Part shown: piece after piece, positions 15,916 through 24,275 of the stretch
Layout of the letters: the number at the start of each line of letters is the position of its first letter
Numbering within the stretch: the first letter of the stretch is position 1
Assembly (NCBI RefSeq): GCF_031624635.1
Contig: NZ_JAMQOQ010000002.1
Span: forward strand, 558,001-622,000
Direction of reading: 5' to 3'
Source: Halogeometricum sp. S3BR5-2
GTDB lineage: Archaea; Halobacteriota; Halobacteria; Halobacteriales; Haloferacaceae
Length of the DNA: 64,000 bases
Notes under the pieces: model-generated
What the model was told of the DNA's origin: nothing
What the model saw: the letters and a program-made list of their open reading frames with translations, nothing else
The model's database searches: none
Position numbers and translations under genes: made by a program

Positions 15916-17529
15916 TCAGTCCCCGTGAATCTCGGTCACGGTGCCGACGCCCTTCGAGCTCCCCTCGCGGAAGACGAACCGCTGGCCCTCCTCGACGAGG
16001 TACGGGCGGAACTTGAACTCCACCGTCGCCTTCCCGGTGTCGCCCGGCAGGAGTTGGCCGCCCTCGGGGCGGAAGACGACGGCCTCGCTCACGGTTTCGA
16101 GGTGGACGACGGGTTCGTACCCCTCGCGGATGCGCGTCGGGTGGTTCAACACCATCACCTCCGCCTCGAACGACCGCACGGGCGTCGGGTCGGCGTCGCC
16201 CGGCAGGAGCGCCATTCCGCGCTCTATCTCGGACTCCTTGACGCCCTTCAGGGCGATGCCGACGATGCGCCCCGACTTCGCCTGGTCGACGCGGTGGTAG
16301 TGCATCTCGATGGAGCGCACCTCCACGTCGCGGAACGACCCGTCGGGCATCGGCCCCACCTTGAGTTCGTCGCCCGCCTCGACGCTGCCGGAGTTGACGG
16401 TTCCCGAGGCGACGGCGCCGACGCCGGTGACGGAGTACGTCCGGTCGATGTACATCCGGAAGTCCTCGCGGGACTCCGCGTTCGTCTTCGGGAGGTTCCG
16501 GAAGAACGAGTCGAGGTGGTCGAGCCCCTCCATCGACACCGCGCTGGTCCGCAGGACGGGGACGACAGAGGAGCTTATCTCCTCGACGGCCGCGTCGACG
16601 CCGTGACGGTCGACGCGCAGGGGCGTCCGACCCACGTCGCGCAGGAGGCGTTCGACCTCGCGTTCGACCTCCTGCACGCGGTCCTCGCTCACGGCGTCCA
16701 CCTTCGTCAGGGCGACGACGGTGGGCAGTTCCATCGCGAGGAGGATGCCGAGGTGCTCGCGCGTCGTCTTCGTCGGCCCGTCGTCGGCGGCGACGACGAG
16801 CAGTCCGTAGTCGAGTCGCTGGCCGACCAGTCCCCGAATCGTCGTCCGGAGCCACGGTTCGTGCCCGACGGTGTCGACGAAGGAGACCAATCGGTCCGAC
16901 TCCTGGACGACGCGGGCGCGGTCGGACTTCCGGTGGGGGTTCCTCAGGTGGACCGCGTCGTCGCCGTCGAAGCCGTAGACGGCGTAGGAGAGGTCCGCCG
17001 ACAGGCCGCGTTCGACCTCGTGGGGTTGCACGTCGAGGAACCCGCGCGTGCTCCCCTGTCCGTTGTCGGCCTGCCCGGTGACGAGCGACCCGACGAGCGT
17101 CGACTTCCCGTGGTCGACGTGTCCCGCCGTCCCGACGACGATGTGGTCGTCGTCCGCGTCGAGGGCGGCGCCCTCCCGCACGGTGGCGACGCCGACGAGT
17201 CCGCGGGAGGCGTCGTCGCCGACGCCCCACGTCTCCACGTCCTCGATGTGCGCGTCCGCCTCGTCGGCGAGGATGGAGAGCACGTCCATCGACTCGGAGA
17301 ACTCGTCGGGCGCGATGCCCGCGATGCCGCCGTCGTCCGTGACGCCGACGACGTACGTCGCCGTGCCGTCGCCGGAGAGGACTCGGTGCCGGAGTTGGGC
17401 GGCCAGACTCTCCAACCGCCCGTCCGCGAGGTGGACGGCGCGGGAGAGCCGCTCTTTGAACTCGATGTTGCCGCCCTCCTCCTCGCCGCGCTCGAGGGCC
17501 TCGTTCAGCGCGGCCCGGTCAGCGCTCAT
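15916..17529 (-). CDS. GTPBP1-like translational GTPase
   Basis: The 537-residue protein belongs to the GTPBP1/EF-Tu-like family. After a regulatory N-terminal region of about 130 residues, the G domain begins with GTAGHVDHGKSTLVGSLVTG (P-loop, about 133-152). Next come the G3 motif DTVGHEPW and a G4 motif as TKVDAV, plus EF-Tu-like beta-barrel domains 2 and 3 (SGTVNSGSVEAGDELKVGPM, then VEEGQRFVFREGSSKGVGTV). Homologues are linked to mRNA surveillance and codon-dependent ribosome rescue in eukaryotes. In haloarchaea the role is not known. Domain composition is complete. Confidence 0.87.
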   Translation of the reverse strand: MSADRAALNEALERGEEEGGNIEFKERLSRAVHLADGRLESLAAQLRHRVLSGDGTATYVVGVTDDGGIAGIAPDEFSESMDVLSILADEADAHIEDVETWGVGDDASRGLVGVATVREGAALDADDDHIVVGTAGHVDHGKSTLVGSLVTGQADNGQGSTRGFLDVQPHEVERGLSADLSYAVYGFDGDDAVHLRNPHRKSDRARVVQESDRLVSFVDTVGHEPWLRTTIRGLVGQRLDYGLLVVAADDGPTKTTREHLGILLAMELPTVVALTKVDAVSEDRVQEVEREVERLLRDVGRTPLRVDRHGVDAAVEEISSSVVPVLRTSAVSMEGLDHLDSFFRNLPKTNAESREDFRMYIDRTYSVTGVGAVASGTVNSGSVEAGDELKVGPMPDGSFRDVEVRSIEMHYHRVDQAKSGRIVGIALKGVKESEIERGMALLPGDADPTPVRSFEAEVMVLNHPTRIREGYEPVVHLETVSEAVVFRPEGGQLLPGDTGKATVEFKFRPYLVEEGQRFVFREGSSKGVGTVTEIHGD

Positions 17530-17551
17530 GGACGCGGATATGAGAGGACCG

Positions 17552-17586
17552 AGTAAAACCCTTTCCGTGCATGATATTCAGTATCA
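17552..17586 (-). promoter_or_regulatory. promoter and inverted repeat upstream of the GTPBP1-like gene
   Basis: GGTTTTACTC on the minus strand lies about 27 bases before the start, which fits a TATA box of a leaderless gene. Further upstream, TGATATTCAGTATCA at 17572-17586 has two perfect five-base arms and could be a regulator site. Confidence 0.4.
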
Positions 17587-17701
17587 CAGTAGGGATATTA
17601 CGACTATAGCGCCGACGCGGCTGTTTTCGCGGTGGCGTGAGACTGCCAGCCACGGAAAAGGACAACGGCGCGACGGGACGCGTCCGGTTTCGTCTCACCC
17701 G

Positions 17702-18364
17702 TCACTCCGAGAGTCGTTCGTACGCCCGGTTCACGCGTTTGAACTCCTCTTGGCTCCCCGACTCGGTGTCGGGGTGAACCTCCTTCACCTTCGAGCGGTA
17801 GGCGTCTTTCACCTCGGCGGTCGTCGCCGACGAGGAGAGGCCGAGCGTGCGGTACGCCTCCGCCGGGGAGAGCCGACTGCTCGCCGCCTCCCCCGCGGCC
17901 TCGCGGGAGCGGCGCCGGCGCCCTCCTCCGCGCCGTTCGCGCCGCCCGCGCCGCCCGGCGCCTCCGGCCGCCCCGCCGGGTCCGTTCGGACCGCCGGCCC
18001 CCGCCCCGTCGGCGGCCGAGCGACGGCCGGGGCCGAACCCGCGGAAGTCGTTCGGGCCGCGGGCGGCGGCGCCGTCGTCGCTTCGGGCGCGCCCGCGCCG
18101 GGTCTGACTCCGGCGAATCCGCTCTCTGAACCGCCCGCTGGCGTGCTCCCACATCAGGTACGCCGCGAGGACGAACGGGACGGCGACGACGAGAAAGAAC
18201 AGTTGGTAGGCGAAGCCGAGAACGACGAGAAGCATGGAGATGCCCGCGAACACCGCTGCAAGCCCCAGTACGAGCGTGTCACGGTCCACGCTCGGGCTTA
18301 GGTTCGCAGGACCGTAAGCGTCTCGCCGCCCCTTCGACCGGCGGCCGCGTCCGGTCGCCCCCAA
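17702..18364 (-). CDS. membrane-anchored J-domain protein
   Basis: The 220-residue product has two hydrophobic segments near the start (TLVLGLAAVFAGISMLLVVL and FAYQLFFLVVAVPFVLAAYL). A Gly/Arg-rich disordered middle follows, and a C-terminal J domain. The J domain includes RLSPAEAYRTLGLSSSATTA, then VKDAYRSKVKEVHPD with the essential HPD, and RVNRAYERLSE at the end. J domains activate Hsp70 (DnaK). Placing it at the C-terminus of a membrane anchor suggests local recruitment of DnaK. A GTG at 18289 (VDRDTL...) is an alternative start that drops the Arg/Lys-rich leader. Confidence 0.83.
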   Translation of the reverse strand: MGATGRGRRSKGRRDAYGPANLSPSVDRDTLVLGLAAVFAGISMLLVVLGFAYQLFFLVVAVPFVLAAYLMWEHASGRFRERIRRSQTRRGRARSDDGAAARGPNDFRGFGPGRRSAADGAGAGGPNGPGGAAGGAGRRGRRERRGGGRRRRSREAAGEAASSRLSPAEAYRTLGLSSSATTAEVKDAYRSKVKEVHPDTESGSQEEFKRVNRAYERLSE

Positions 18365-18396
18365 GACGTAGATACCCCCCGCGCGTACCGCCGCGT

Positions 18397-18606
18397 ATGA
18401 GCCTCTCGGGACTCTGTCAGATCTGCGAGTCGAACGAGGCCGAACACACCTGCGCGCAGTGCGGGACGCCGGTGTGCGAGAAGCACTACCAGCGCGACAA
18501 GAGCCTCTGCACCCGGTGCGTCGAGCAGTCCGGACGCGACGACGTCGTCAACCCGGACCCCGACTCCGGCCCGGGCGTCGACGACGACGACGTTCACCGC
18601 ATCTGA
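18397..18606 (+). CDS. HIT-type zinc-finger protein
   Basis: A 69-residue protein whose N-terminal half is a tight zinc finger: GLCQICESNEAEHTCAQCGT, then PVCEKHYQRDKSLCTRCVEQ. The string of CxxC pairs with an interposed His-Tyr is characteristic of HIT-type/B-box-like fingers. The acidic tail (DPDSGPGVDDDDVHRI) is unstructured. Probably a protein-protein interaction module; the partner is unknown. Confidence 0.75.
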   Translation: MSLSGLCQICESNEAEHTCAQCGTPVCEKHYQRDKSLCTRCVEQSGRDDVVNPDPDSGPGVDDDDVHRI

Positions 18607-18647
18607 CCGGCGCAACGACTACCCGCTTCGGCGACCTGCGTACGGAC

Positions 18648-18845
18648 GTGACGGAACCGACGCAGACCGACGGGTCGGACGAGACGGCCGGGTCCGCCGG
18701 AGCGGAGACGGGGAGCACGACCGAATCCGAACGGGAGCCGGGGTCGGAGTCGGCACCGAAGCGCGAGTGTCCGGCCTGCGGGGACCGCTTCGAAGACGGA
18801 GCCGAATACCGCGACCACCTCTTCTCGGTCGGACTCGTCTACTGA
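18648..18845 (+). CDS. small acidic zinc-finger-like protein
   Basis: A GTG-started 65-residue frame. The first 40 residues are acidic/Ser-Thr-rich and disordered. The tail ECPACGDRFEDGAEYRDHLF resembles one C2H2 zinc-finger half, with two Cys and a His, but the second His is absent. It follows the HIT-type finger protein by 42 bases in the same direction. Codon use is typical for the genome. Function unknown. Confidence 0.55.
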   Translation: MTEPTQTDGSDETAGSAGAETGSTTESEREPGSESAPKRECPACGDRFEDGAEYRDHLFSVGLVY

Positions 18846-18886
18846 GTTCGACTCCTCGGGAACCGAGACGCCGACCCTCGAAAGAA

Positions 18887-19723
18887 CTACTCGTCGGCGT
18901 CAGCGTCGGCGCCGGCCGCCCCGCGATACTGATTCAGCCGCCGCTTCAGTCGGCGGGCCGCCTCGCCCGCCGCGCCGGCGAACTTCTCTCCGCGGTCCTC
19001 GCCGGCGAAGATGATGCCGCGCGAGGAGTTCACGAGGCCGATACCGTTAGCCAGACCGAACTCCACGGCCGCCTCGGCGTCGCCGCCCTGCGCGCCGACG
19101 CCGGGGACGAGGAAGGGCAAATCGGGCACCTGCTCCCGTATCGACTCCAACTCCTCGGTCGCCGTCGCGCCGACGACCAAGCCGACGTTGCCGTGCTGAT
19201 TCCACAGGTCGGCGAGCGCGGCGACGCGTTCGTACACCTTCTCGCCCGAGTCGAGTTCGAGGTCCTGTAGGTCCCCGCCGCCGGGGTTGGAGGTGCGACA
19301 GAGGACGAACACGCCCTTCTCTCCTCTATCGAGAAACGGTTGCAGGGAGTCTCTGCCCATGTACGGGTTCACCGTGATGGCGTCCGCCTCGTCCAGCAGT
19401 TGCGCGTACTGGCGCGTGGTGTTGCCGATGTCGGCGCGCTTGGCGTCGAGGAGGACGGGCACGTCCTTCCCGTGGGCGTACGCGATGGTCTCGCGGAGCG
19501 ACCGCCAGCCGTCGGCGTCCTCGTAGAACGCGGCGTTGGGCTTGTAACAGGCGGCGTGCTCGTGCGTGGCGTCGATGATGCGGCGGTTGAACGCCCACTG
19601 CGGCAGGTCCTTTTCCTGCAAGTGCTCCGGGATGCGCGAGCGGTCGGCGTCGAGGCCCACCGAGACGACGCTGTCGACGCGTTCGATGCGGTCGGCGAGG
19701 CGGTCGAAGAACGCGGTAGTCAT
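18887..19723 (-). CDS. pyrF: Orotidine 5'-phosphate decarboxylase
   Basis: PyrF converts orotidine monophosphate to UMP, the last step of pyrimidine synthesis. The start at 19723 gives MTTAFFDRLADRIERVDSVV, the usual N-terminus of the type-2 branch found in haloarchaea. The active-site motif DAKRADIGNT is at residues 93-102, with Lys95 and the catalytic Asp in place. VPGVGAQGGDAEAAVEFGLA near residue 215 and NSSRGIIFAGE form the phosphate-binding end. The 278-residue length is normal. An upstream ATG extends into unrelated sequence. Confidence 0.93.
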   Translation of the reverse strand: MTTAFFDRLADRIERVDSVVSVGLDADRSRIPEHLQEKDLPQWAFNRRIIDATHEHAACYKPNAAFYEDADGWRSLRETIAYAHGKDVPVLLDAKRADIGNTTRQYAQLLDEADAITVNPYMGRDSLQPFLDRGEKGVFVLCRTSNPGGGDLQDLELDSGEKVYERVAALADLWNQHGNVGLVVGATATEELESIREQVPDLPFLVPGVGAQGGDAEAAVEFGLANGIGLVNSSRGIIFAGEDRGEKFAGAAGEAARRLKRRLNQYRGAAGADADADE

Positions 19724-19795
19724 CGGCTGACCTGCGCGCGCGGCCGCCGAGAAAGTTCCCCTTCGCCCCGATAGATTCAATACCGCGTTCGTGAT

Positions 19796-21493
19796 ATGTC
19801 ACCCGAAACGATTGTGTCGGAGCGAGAGCACGGGAAGTCCCGGCGGGACGACGGAGGGTCGACACCGGAGGCACCGGATTCGCTCGCGGTCCTCGTCGTC
19901 GGTTCGAGAAGCGCACGCGCGCGTCCGCCCGGAGGCGGCGGGACGGCCGACGCGCTTCGGACGCTCGGATTCGCGGTGACGGAGACGGCTCTCGATGCGG
20001 AGACGGACCCGGACGCGGGAGACGCCGGCCGCCTCGCCAGTGACGAGGCAGAGGGCGGCGCCTTCGACTGCGTCGTCGTGGCGGTTGCGGACGCGACCGC
20101 CGGCCCGTCCGAGTCGCCCGATTCGCTCGACGCCGCCGGCGTGCTCGACGCCCTCGACCGCCTCTCGGCCGTCGCCCCCGTCGTCCTCGTCGGCGGCGAC
20201 GCGGCGGACGCCGCCGCCGCGTTCGAGGCCGGCGCCGCGGAGTTCGTCCCGACGGCGAACGCGGCCGACCTCGCCGTCCTCGACGCTCGCGTACGCAACG
20301 CCGCCGCTCGCTCGGAGGCCGCGCGCCTCCGGGAAGAGCGGGAGACGCTCGCCACGGACCTCTCGCGGGAGCGCGGCCTGCTGAACGCCATCTTCGAGAC
20401 GGTGCCGGCGCACCTGTACGTGAAGGACCGCGAGGCGAGACACGTCCGGGTGAGCGAGGCGTACGTCGGCGACCCCGGCCGCTTCCTCGGCAAGACCGAC
20501 TACGACGTCGTCCCCGACGAGACGTCGCGGGGGACGTACGAGGACGACCTGCGGATCATGGAGACGGGCCAACCGCTGTTCGACCAGGAGGAGCCCATCG
20601 TCCCCGCGGACACGACGTTCTCGATGAAGTCGCTGCTCGAACGGCACGGCGAGGCCGGCGACACCGTCACGGGCGATTGGGTGCTCACCTCGAAGGTACC
20701 GTGGCGCGACGCCGACGGCGAGGTGGTCGGACTGGTCGGCTTCTCCATCGACATCTCCGACCGGAAGGCCGACAGACGCCGGCTCGAACGGCAGAACGAG
20801 CGGCTCTCGGAGTTCGCGGACGTCGTCAGTCACGACCTGCGCTCGCCGCTGAACGTCGCGCGGGGCTACCTCGGACTCCTCGGAGAGACCGTGGAGGGTG
20901 AGACGGCCCGGTCGCACCTCCAACGGGTCGAGGGCGCCCACGAACGGATGGACGAACTCATCGAGGACGTGCTGACCCTGGCCCGACAGGGCGCGGTGGT
21001 CGCCGACCCGACTCCGACGCGCGTCGCGGACGTGGCGGCCGCGGCGTGGCGGAGCACGACCACCGACGGGGCGACGCCGGCTATCGAAACGGGTGACGCG
21101 ACGGTTCTCGCCGACCCGGGGCGCCTGCGCGCCCTGTTCGAGAACCTGTTTCGGAACAGTGTGGAGCACGGCTCCACAGGCAACCGGAGTTCCTCCGGCG
21201 ACAGCGTGGAACACGGTTCCGCGGGCGACGACCTCACCGTCACCGTCGGACGGACCGACGGGGGATTCTACGTCGAAGACGACGGTCCCGGCGTCCCCGA
21301 GTCCGAGCGAGCGGCCGTCTTCGAGGCCGGCCACACCTCCGCCGCGGCCGGCACCGGGTTCGGTCTGGCCATCGTGAAGCGCATCGCCGAGGCCCACGGC
21401 TGGTCGGTGGCACTGACCGAGAGCGAATCGGGCGGCGCCCGCTTCGAGTTCGCCGCCGAACATCCGGCGGGAGCGGTCGACGGCGGCGGGTGA
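19796..21493 (+). CDS. PAS domain sensor histidine kinase (cytoplasmic)
   Basis: A 565-residue soluble histidine kinase. An N-terminal degenerate receiver-like domain covers about residues 20-175. A PAS domain follows (about 195-325), starting AIFETVPAHLYVKDREARHV and ending VVGLVGFSIDISDRKADRRR. The HisKA box SHDLRSPLN (His at about 345) and the ATPase motifs are complete: N box ENLFRNSVEHG, G1 VEDDGPGVP and G2 GTGFGLAIV. No membrane helix is seen. The N box is followed by a duplicated VEHGS unit 15 residues apart. Its partner regulator and signal are unknown. It is divergent from pyrF. Confidence 0.88.
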   Translation: MSPETIVSEREHGKSRRDDGGSTPEAPDSLAVLVVGSRSARARPPGGGGTADALRTLGFAVTETALDAETDPDAGDAGRLASDEAEGGAFDCVVVAVADATAGPSESPDSLDAAGVLDALDRLSAVAPVVLVGGDAADAAAAFEAGAAEFVPTANAADLAVLDARVRNAAARSEAARLREERETLATDLSRERGLLNAIFETVPAHLYVKDREARHVRVSEAYVGDPGRFLGKTDYDVVPDETSRGTYEDDLRIMETGQPLFDQEEPIVPADTTFSMKSLLERHGEAGDTVTGDWVLTSKVPWRDADGEVVGLVGFSIDISDRKADRRRLERQNERLSEFADVVSHDLRSPLNVARGYLGLLGETVEGETARSHLQRVEGAHERMDELIEDVLTLARQGAVVADPTPTRVADVAAAAWRSTTTDGATPAIETGDATVLADPGRLRALFENLFRNSVEHGSTGNRSSSGDSVEHGSAGDDLTVTVGRTDGGFYVEDDGPGVPESERAAVFEAGHTSAAAGTGFGLAIVKRIAEAHGWSVALTESESGGARFEFAAEHPAGAVDGGG

Positions 21494-21518
21494 CGAACCG
21501 AAGCGCCGGGTCGACCGC

Positions 21519-22190
21519 TCAGGACTCCGTGTTCGAGTTCGAGTCCGAGTTCGATCCCGGTTCGAAGACGTACGAGTGGCGCATATCGCTGTCGTAGAGG
21601 AGCGTCCCCTCGGGCAGTCCCGAGAGGAACCACAGCAGGTAGAGGTCGCCGGCGGCCCCCGCCGTGTTGAACACGAGGCCGACGAACGCCGCGTACGCGA
21701 CGAGGGGAGCGGGGACGAACAGGAGGACGAGAAAGAGGGCATCGAGGACGAGCAACGGGGCGACGGCGACGTAGCGGACCTCCTCGGGGCGCTGAAACTG
21801 GTGGAACGCGCCGGCGTACGCCGCCCCGAGGAAGGGGGCGAGGCCGTAGCTGACGTCGTAGCCGAAGCGCCGGTAGACGAGGCCGTGGACGTACTCGTGG
21901 ACGAGAACGGTGGCGACGACGACGCCGGCGGCGACCCCGAAGGCGAGGCCGAGGCGGAGCGTGGCGACGAACCCGTCCGGCGTCTCCTCGAAGACGAACA
22001 GGGCGTCGTAGACGGCCGCCCCCTGCGCGAACGTCAGCACCGCGCCGAACGCGAGGAGGCCGGCGACGGTCAGCGCGACGGCGATACCGGCCAGCGCCGG
22101 CACCGAGTAGTCGAACGTCGTCGGGTCGCGGTAGCCCGCGGGCGTCGCCGGAACCAGCGCGTCGTCCGGGTCGTACTCGCTCTCGGGCAT
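21519..22190 (-). CDS. DUF3267-like membrane metalloprotease-type protein
   Basis: The 223-residue protein has five or so hydrophobic segments, including PALAGIAVALTVAGLLAFGA, and the motif LVHEYVHGLVYRRFGYDVSY (HEYVH, about 115-119). This is the HExxH zinc signature found in membrane-embedded DUF3267/M50-type proteins, followed by a strand with a conserved Gly-Tyr-Asp. The acidic tail (EPGSNSDSNSNTES) is non-conserved. It is most likely a membrane protease or an ancestral structural relative, substrate unknown. Confidence 0.76.
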   Translation of the reverse strand: MPESEYDPDDALVPATPAGYRDPTTFDYSVPALAGIAVALTVAGLLAFGAVLTFAQGAAVYDALFVFEETPDGFVATLRLGLAFGVAAGVVVATVLVHEYVHGLVYRRFGYDVSYGLAPFLGAAYAGAFHQFQRPEEVRYVAVAPLLVLDALFLVLLFVPAPLVAYAAFVGLVFNTAGAAGDLYLLWFLSGLPEGTLLYDSDMRHSYVFEPGSNSDSNSNTES

Positions 22191-22304
22191 CGGTCAGGTC
22201 GCCCCCGTCCGCGAGTCGTCAGTTCCGCGCACGCGGACGGGAGGGGCCGAACCGACTTCGGTGTTTCCCGGACCCCGCCGGCCCGGTTCGCGCCCCGCAC
22301 TCCG

Positions 22305-23852
22305 CTACGTGCCGTCGTGGACGACCTCACCGCCGACGACGGTCGCCGAGACGTCGATATCCCGTATCGAGTCGGCCTCCCACGGCGACTCGGCCAGCAC
22401 CGTCAGGTCCGCGGCCTTCCCGACTTCGAGCGTCCCCAATCGGTCCTCGTCGAACCCGGCGTACGCCGCGCCGGCGGTGTACGCGCGGAGGGCGTCCGTG
22501 ACGCTCAGTCGCTGCTCCTCCGCGGGGGCGTTCACCGCCCAGTGGACGCCGAGGAGGGGGTCGAGCGGCATGCAGTCGCTCCCGAACGCGAGGGGGACGC
22601 CGGCGTCCGCGAGGGCGGCGTAGCGGTTCGTCTCCGTCCGCCGGTCGCCGAGGCGCGAGGCGTACAGACCGCCCGCCTCGGCCCACTTCAGGAAGTTCGG
22701 CTGGACGGAGGCGACCACCCCCGAGTCGGCGAACCGCTCGATAGCTTCGTCGTCGGCCAGTTCGGCGTGTTCGATTCGGTGACGGCTCGCACCCGGGTTC
22801 CCGCAGGCCTCGTAGGCGTCGAGCACCGCGTCGACGGCCTCGTCGCCGATGGCGTGCGTCGACATCTGGAGGTCGTGGGCGTCCGCGCGGGAGACGATGT
22901 CGTCCAACTCGTCGGGGTCGACCACCCACGTTCCGGTCTCGCCCTCGTCGTCGCTGTACGGTTCGGACAGTTTGGCCGTCCGCCCGCCGAACGACCCGTC
23001 TGTGAACGTCTTTATCGCCCCCGTTCGGACCATCTCGCTGCCGTGGTTCGTCCGCAGTCCGGCGTCTATCACGCTATCGAGGTGGTCGGCCCAGTAGTTG
23101 ATGCGGACGCGGAGGGTCAACTCGCCGGCGGCGTCCATCTCGCGGTACACCCGCGGTTTCCGCGAGTTGCGCGTCATGTCGTGGACGCCGGTGACGCCGC
23201 GTCCGTTCGCCGCCGCCTGCGCCGCGCGGAGCAGTTCCTCCGTCTCCGCGACGCCGGGTTCGACGGCTTCGAATATCGCGTCGACCGCCTCCTCGACGAC
23301 GACGCCGGTGGGTTCGCCCCCCTCCGAGCGCACGTCGTCCGCGGGCATCTCGTCGCGGTGTCGGTCGAGGGCGACCGAGTTCAGGGAGACGACGTGCATG
23401 TCCTCGCGGAAGGCGGCGACGGGGCGGTCGGTCGCGACCGAGTCGAGGTCCGCGCGCGTCAAATAGCGCGACTCGGTCCACCCGCTCTCGTCGTAGCCGA
23501 AGCCGAGCACCCACTCGCCGCCTTCTCCTCCGCCGGATTCGAGTTCGTCCAGTCGGTCCCGGAGGCGGTCGAGACACTCGTCGGGTCCCGAGGCGCCCGA
23601 CAGGTCGGCGTGGACGAGCGACTGACCGACCATCTCGAGGTGGGTGTGGGCGTCGACGAATCCCGGCAGCACCACGTCGCCCCCCAGGTCGAGCGTCTCC
23701 GTCTCGGTGCCGACGAGGAACTCTACGTCGTACGTCGTTCCGAGACGGGCGATGCGGCCGTCGCGGACGGCCATCGCCTCGTGCGTCTCGTCGGGGTCGC
23801 ACAGCGTGTGTATCTCCCCGTCGAGGAGGACGAGGTCGGCGGCGTCGGTCAT
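22305..23852 (-). CDS. amidohydrolase family protein (YtcJ-like)
   Basis: A 515-residue metal-dependent hydrolase of the YtcJ-type amidohydrolase branch. After the small N-terminal beta domain (MTDAADLVLLDGEIHTLCDP), the metal site HTHLEM (GFVDAHTHLEMVG, about 62) is seen, then the segment GVTGVHDM and TFTDGSFGGRTAKLSEPYSD. Later come STHAIGDEAVDAVL, RHRIEHAELADDEAIERFA and FGSDCMPLDPLLGVHWAVN with the catalytic Asp. Members of the family act on amides or cyclic amides. ATG at 23852 was chosen because upstream sequence is not conserved in composition. Confidence 0.86.
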   Translation of the reverse strand: MTDAADLVLLDGEIHTLCDPDETHEAMAVRDGRIARLGTTYDVEFLVGTETETLDLGGDVVLPGFVDAHTHLEMVGQSLVHADLSGASGPDECLDRLRDRLDELESGGGEGGEWVLGFGYDESGWTESRYLTRADLDSVATDRPVAAFREDMHVVSLNSVALDRHRDEMPADDVRSEGGEPTGVVVEEAVDAIFEAVEPGVAETEELLRAAQAAANGRGVTGVHDMTRNSRKPRVYREMDAAGELTLRVRINYWADHLDSVIDAGLRTNHGSEMVRTGAIKTFTDGSFGGRTAKLSEPYSDDEGETGTWVVDPDELDDIVSRADAHDLQMSTHAIGDEAVDAVLDAYEACGNPGASRHRIEHAELADDEAIERFADSGVVASVQPNFLKWAEAGGLYASRLGDRRTETNRYAALADAGVPLAFGSDCMPLDPLLGVHWAVNAPAEEQRLSVTDALRAYTAGAAYAGFDEDRLGTLEVGKAADLTVLAESPWEADSIRDIDVSATVVGGEVVHDGT

Positions 23853-24275
23853 GTGTGGGCAGGTGACGGGGAGGAGCAAAACGGTTCGGGTGCCGGTATC
23901 GGTCTGAGGAGTCTTCGGTAACGGAGTCATCGCTACTGCCGACGGTTCCGAGGACACCTCGAAAGCCCCGACTCCAGCGAGTCGCCCCTTTCGGTCCAGC
24001 CCAACGATGGCAAGGCAGTCAGCCCACACAGGTGGGAATGAAAGGGGCTGCCACCTCGGCGAACCCGGACGACGTAAGCACCGAGCGAGCGAAGCGAGCG
24101 AGGCGCGCAACGAGTCCCGGGAGCCGAGGTGGCAGGGGCTTTCGATGTGTTCACGACTGCATTCGAGGCTACCACTCGAACCGCACCCACGCTCGAAACG
24201 ACAACTGACACGACGAAGAGTAATCGCACGGAGAGGACCGATAACGGTTAGGAGAGTCGGGGAAAACCCACGGAC
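23853..24275. other. gene-free, strongly structured intergenic region
   Basis: No credible gene is seen. Nested complementary pairs are found. 24049-24060 pairs with 24123-24134 (12 bp, TGCCACCTCGGC). 23960-23969 pairs with 24135-24144 (10 bp, CGAAAGCCCC). 23984-23992 pairs with 24040-24048 (9 bp, GCCCCTTTC). 23969-23974 pairs with 23979-23984 around loop CAGC. The interior holds the repeat-like text CGAGCGAGCGAAGCGAGCGA. The 3' part (24200-24270) likely contains the hmgA promoter. Confidence 0.65.
23960..24144. ncRNA. candidate structured RNA or dispersed repeat
   Basis: The nested stems listed for this region would form one long multi-branch structure if transcribed. The strand and existence of a transcript are not shown by sequence alone; a palindromic mobile repeat remnant is the main alternative. 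Confidence 0.3.
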
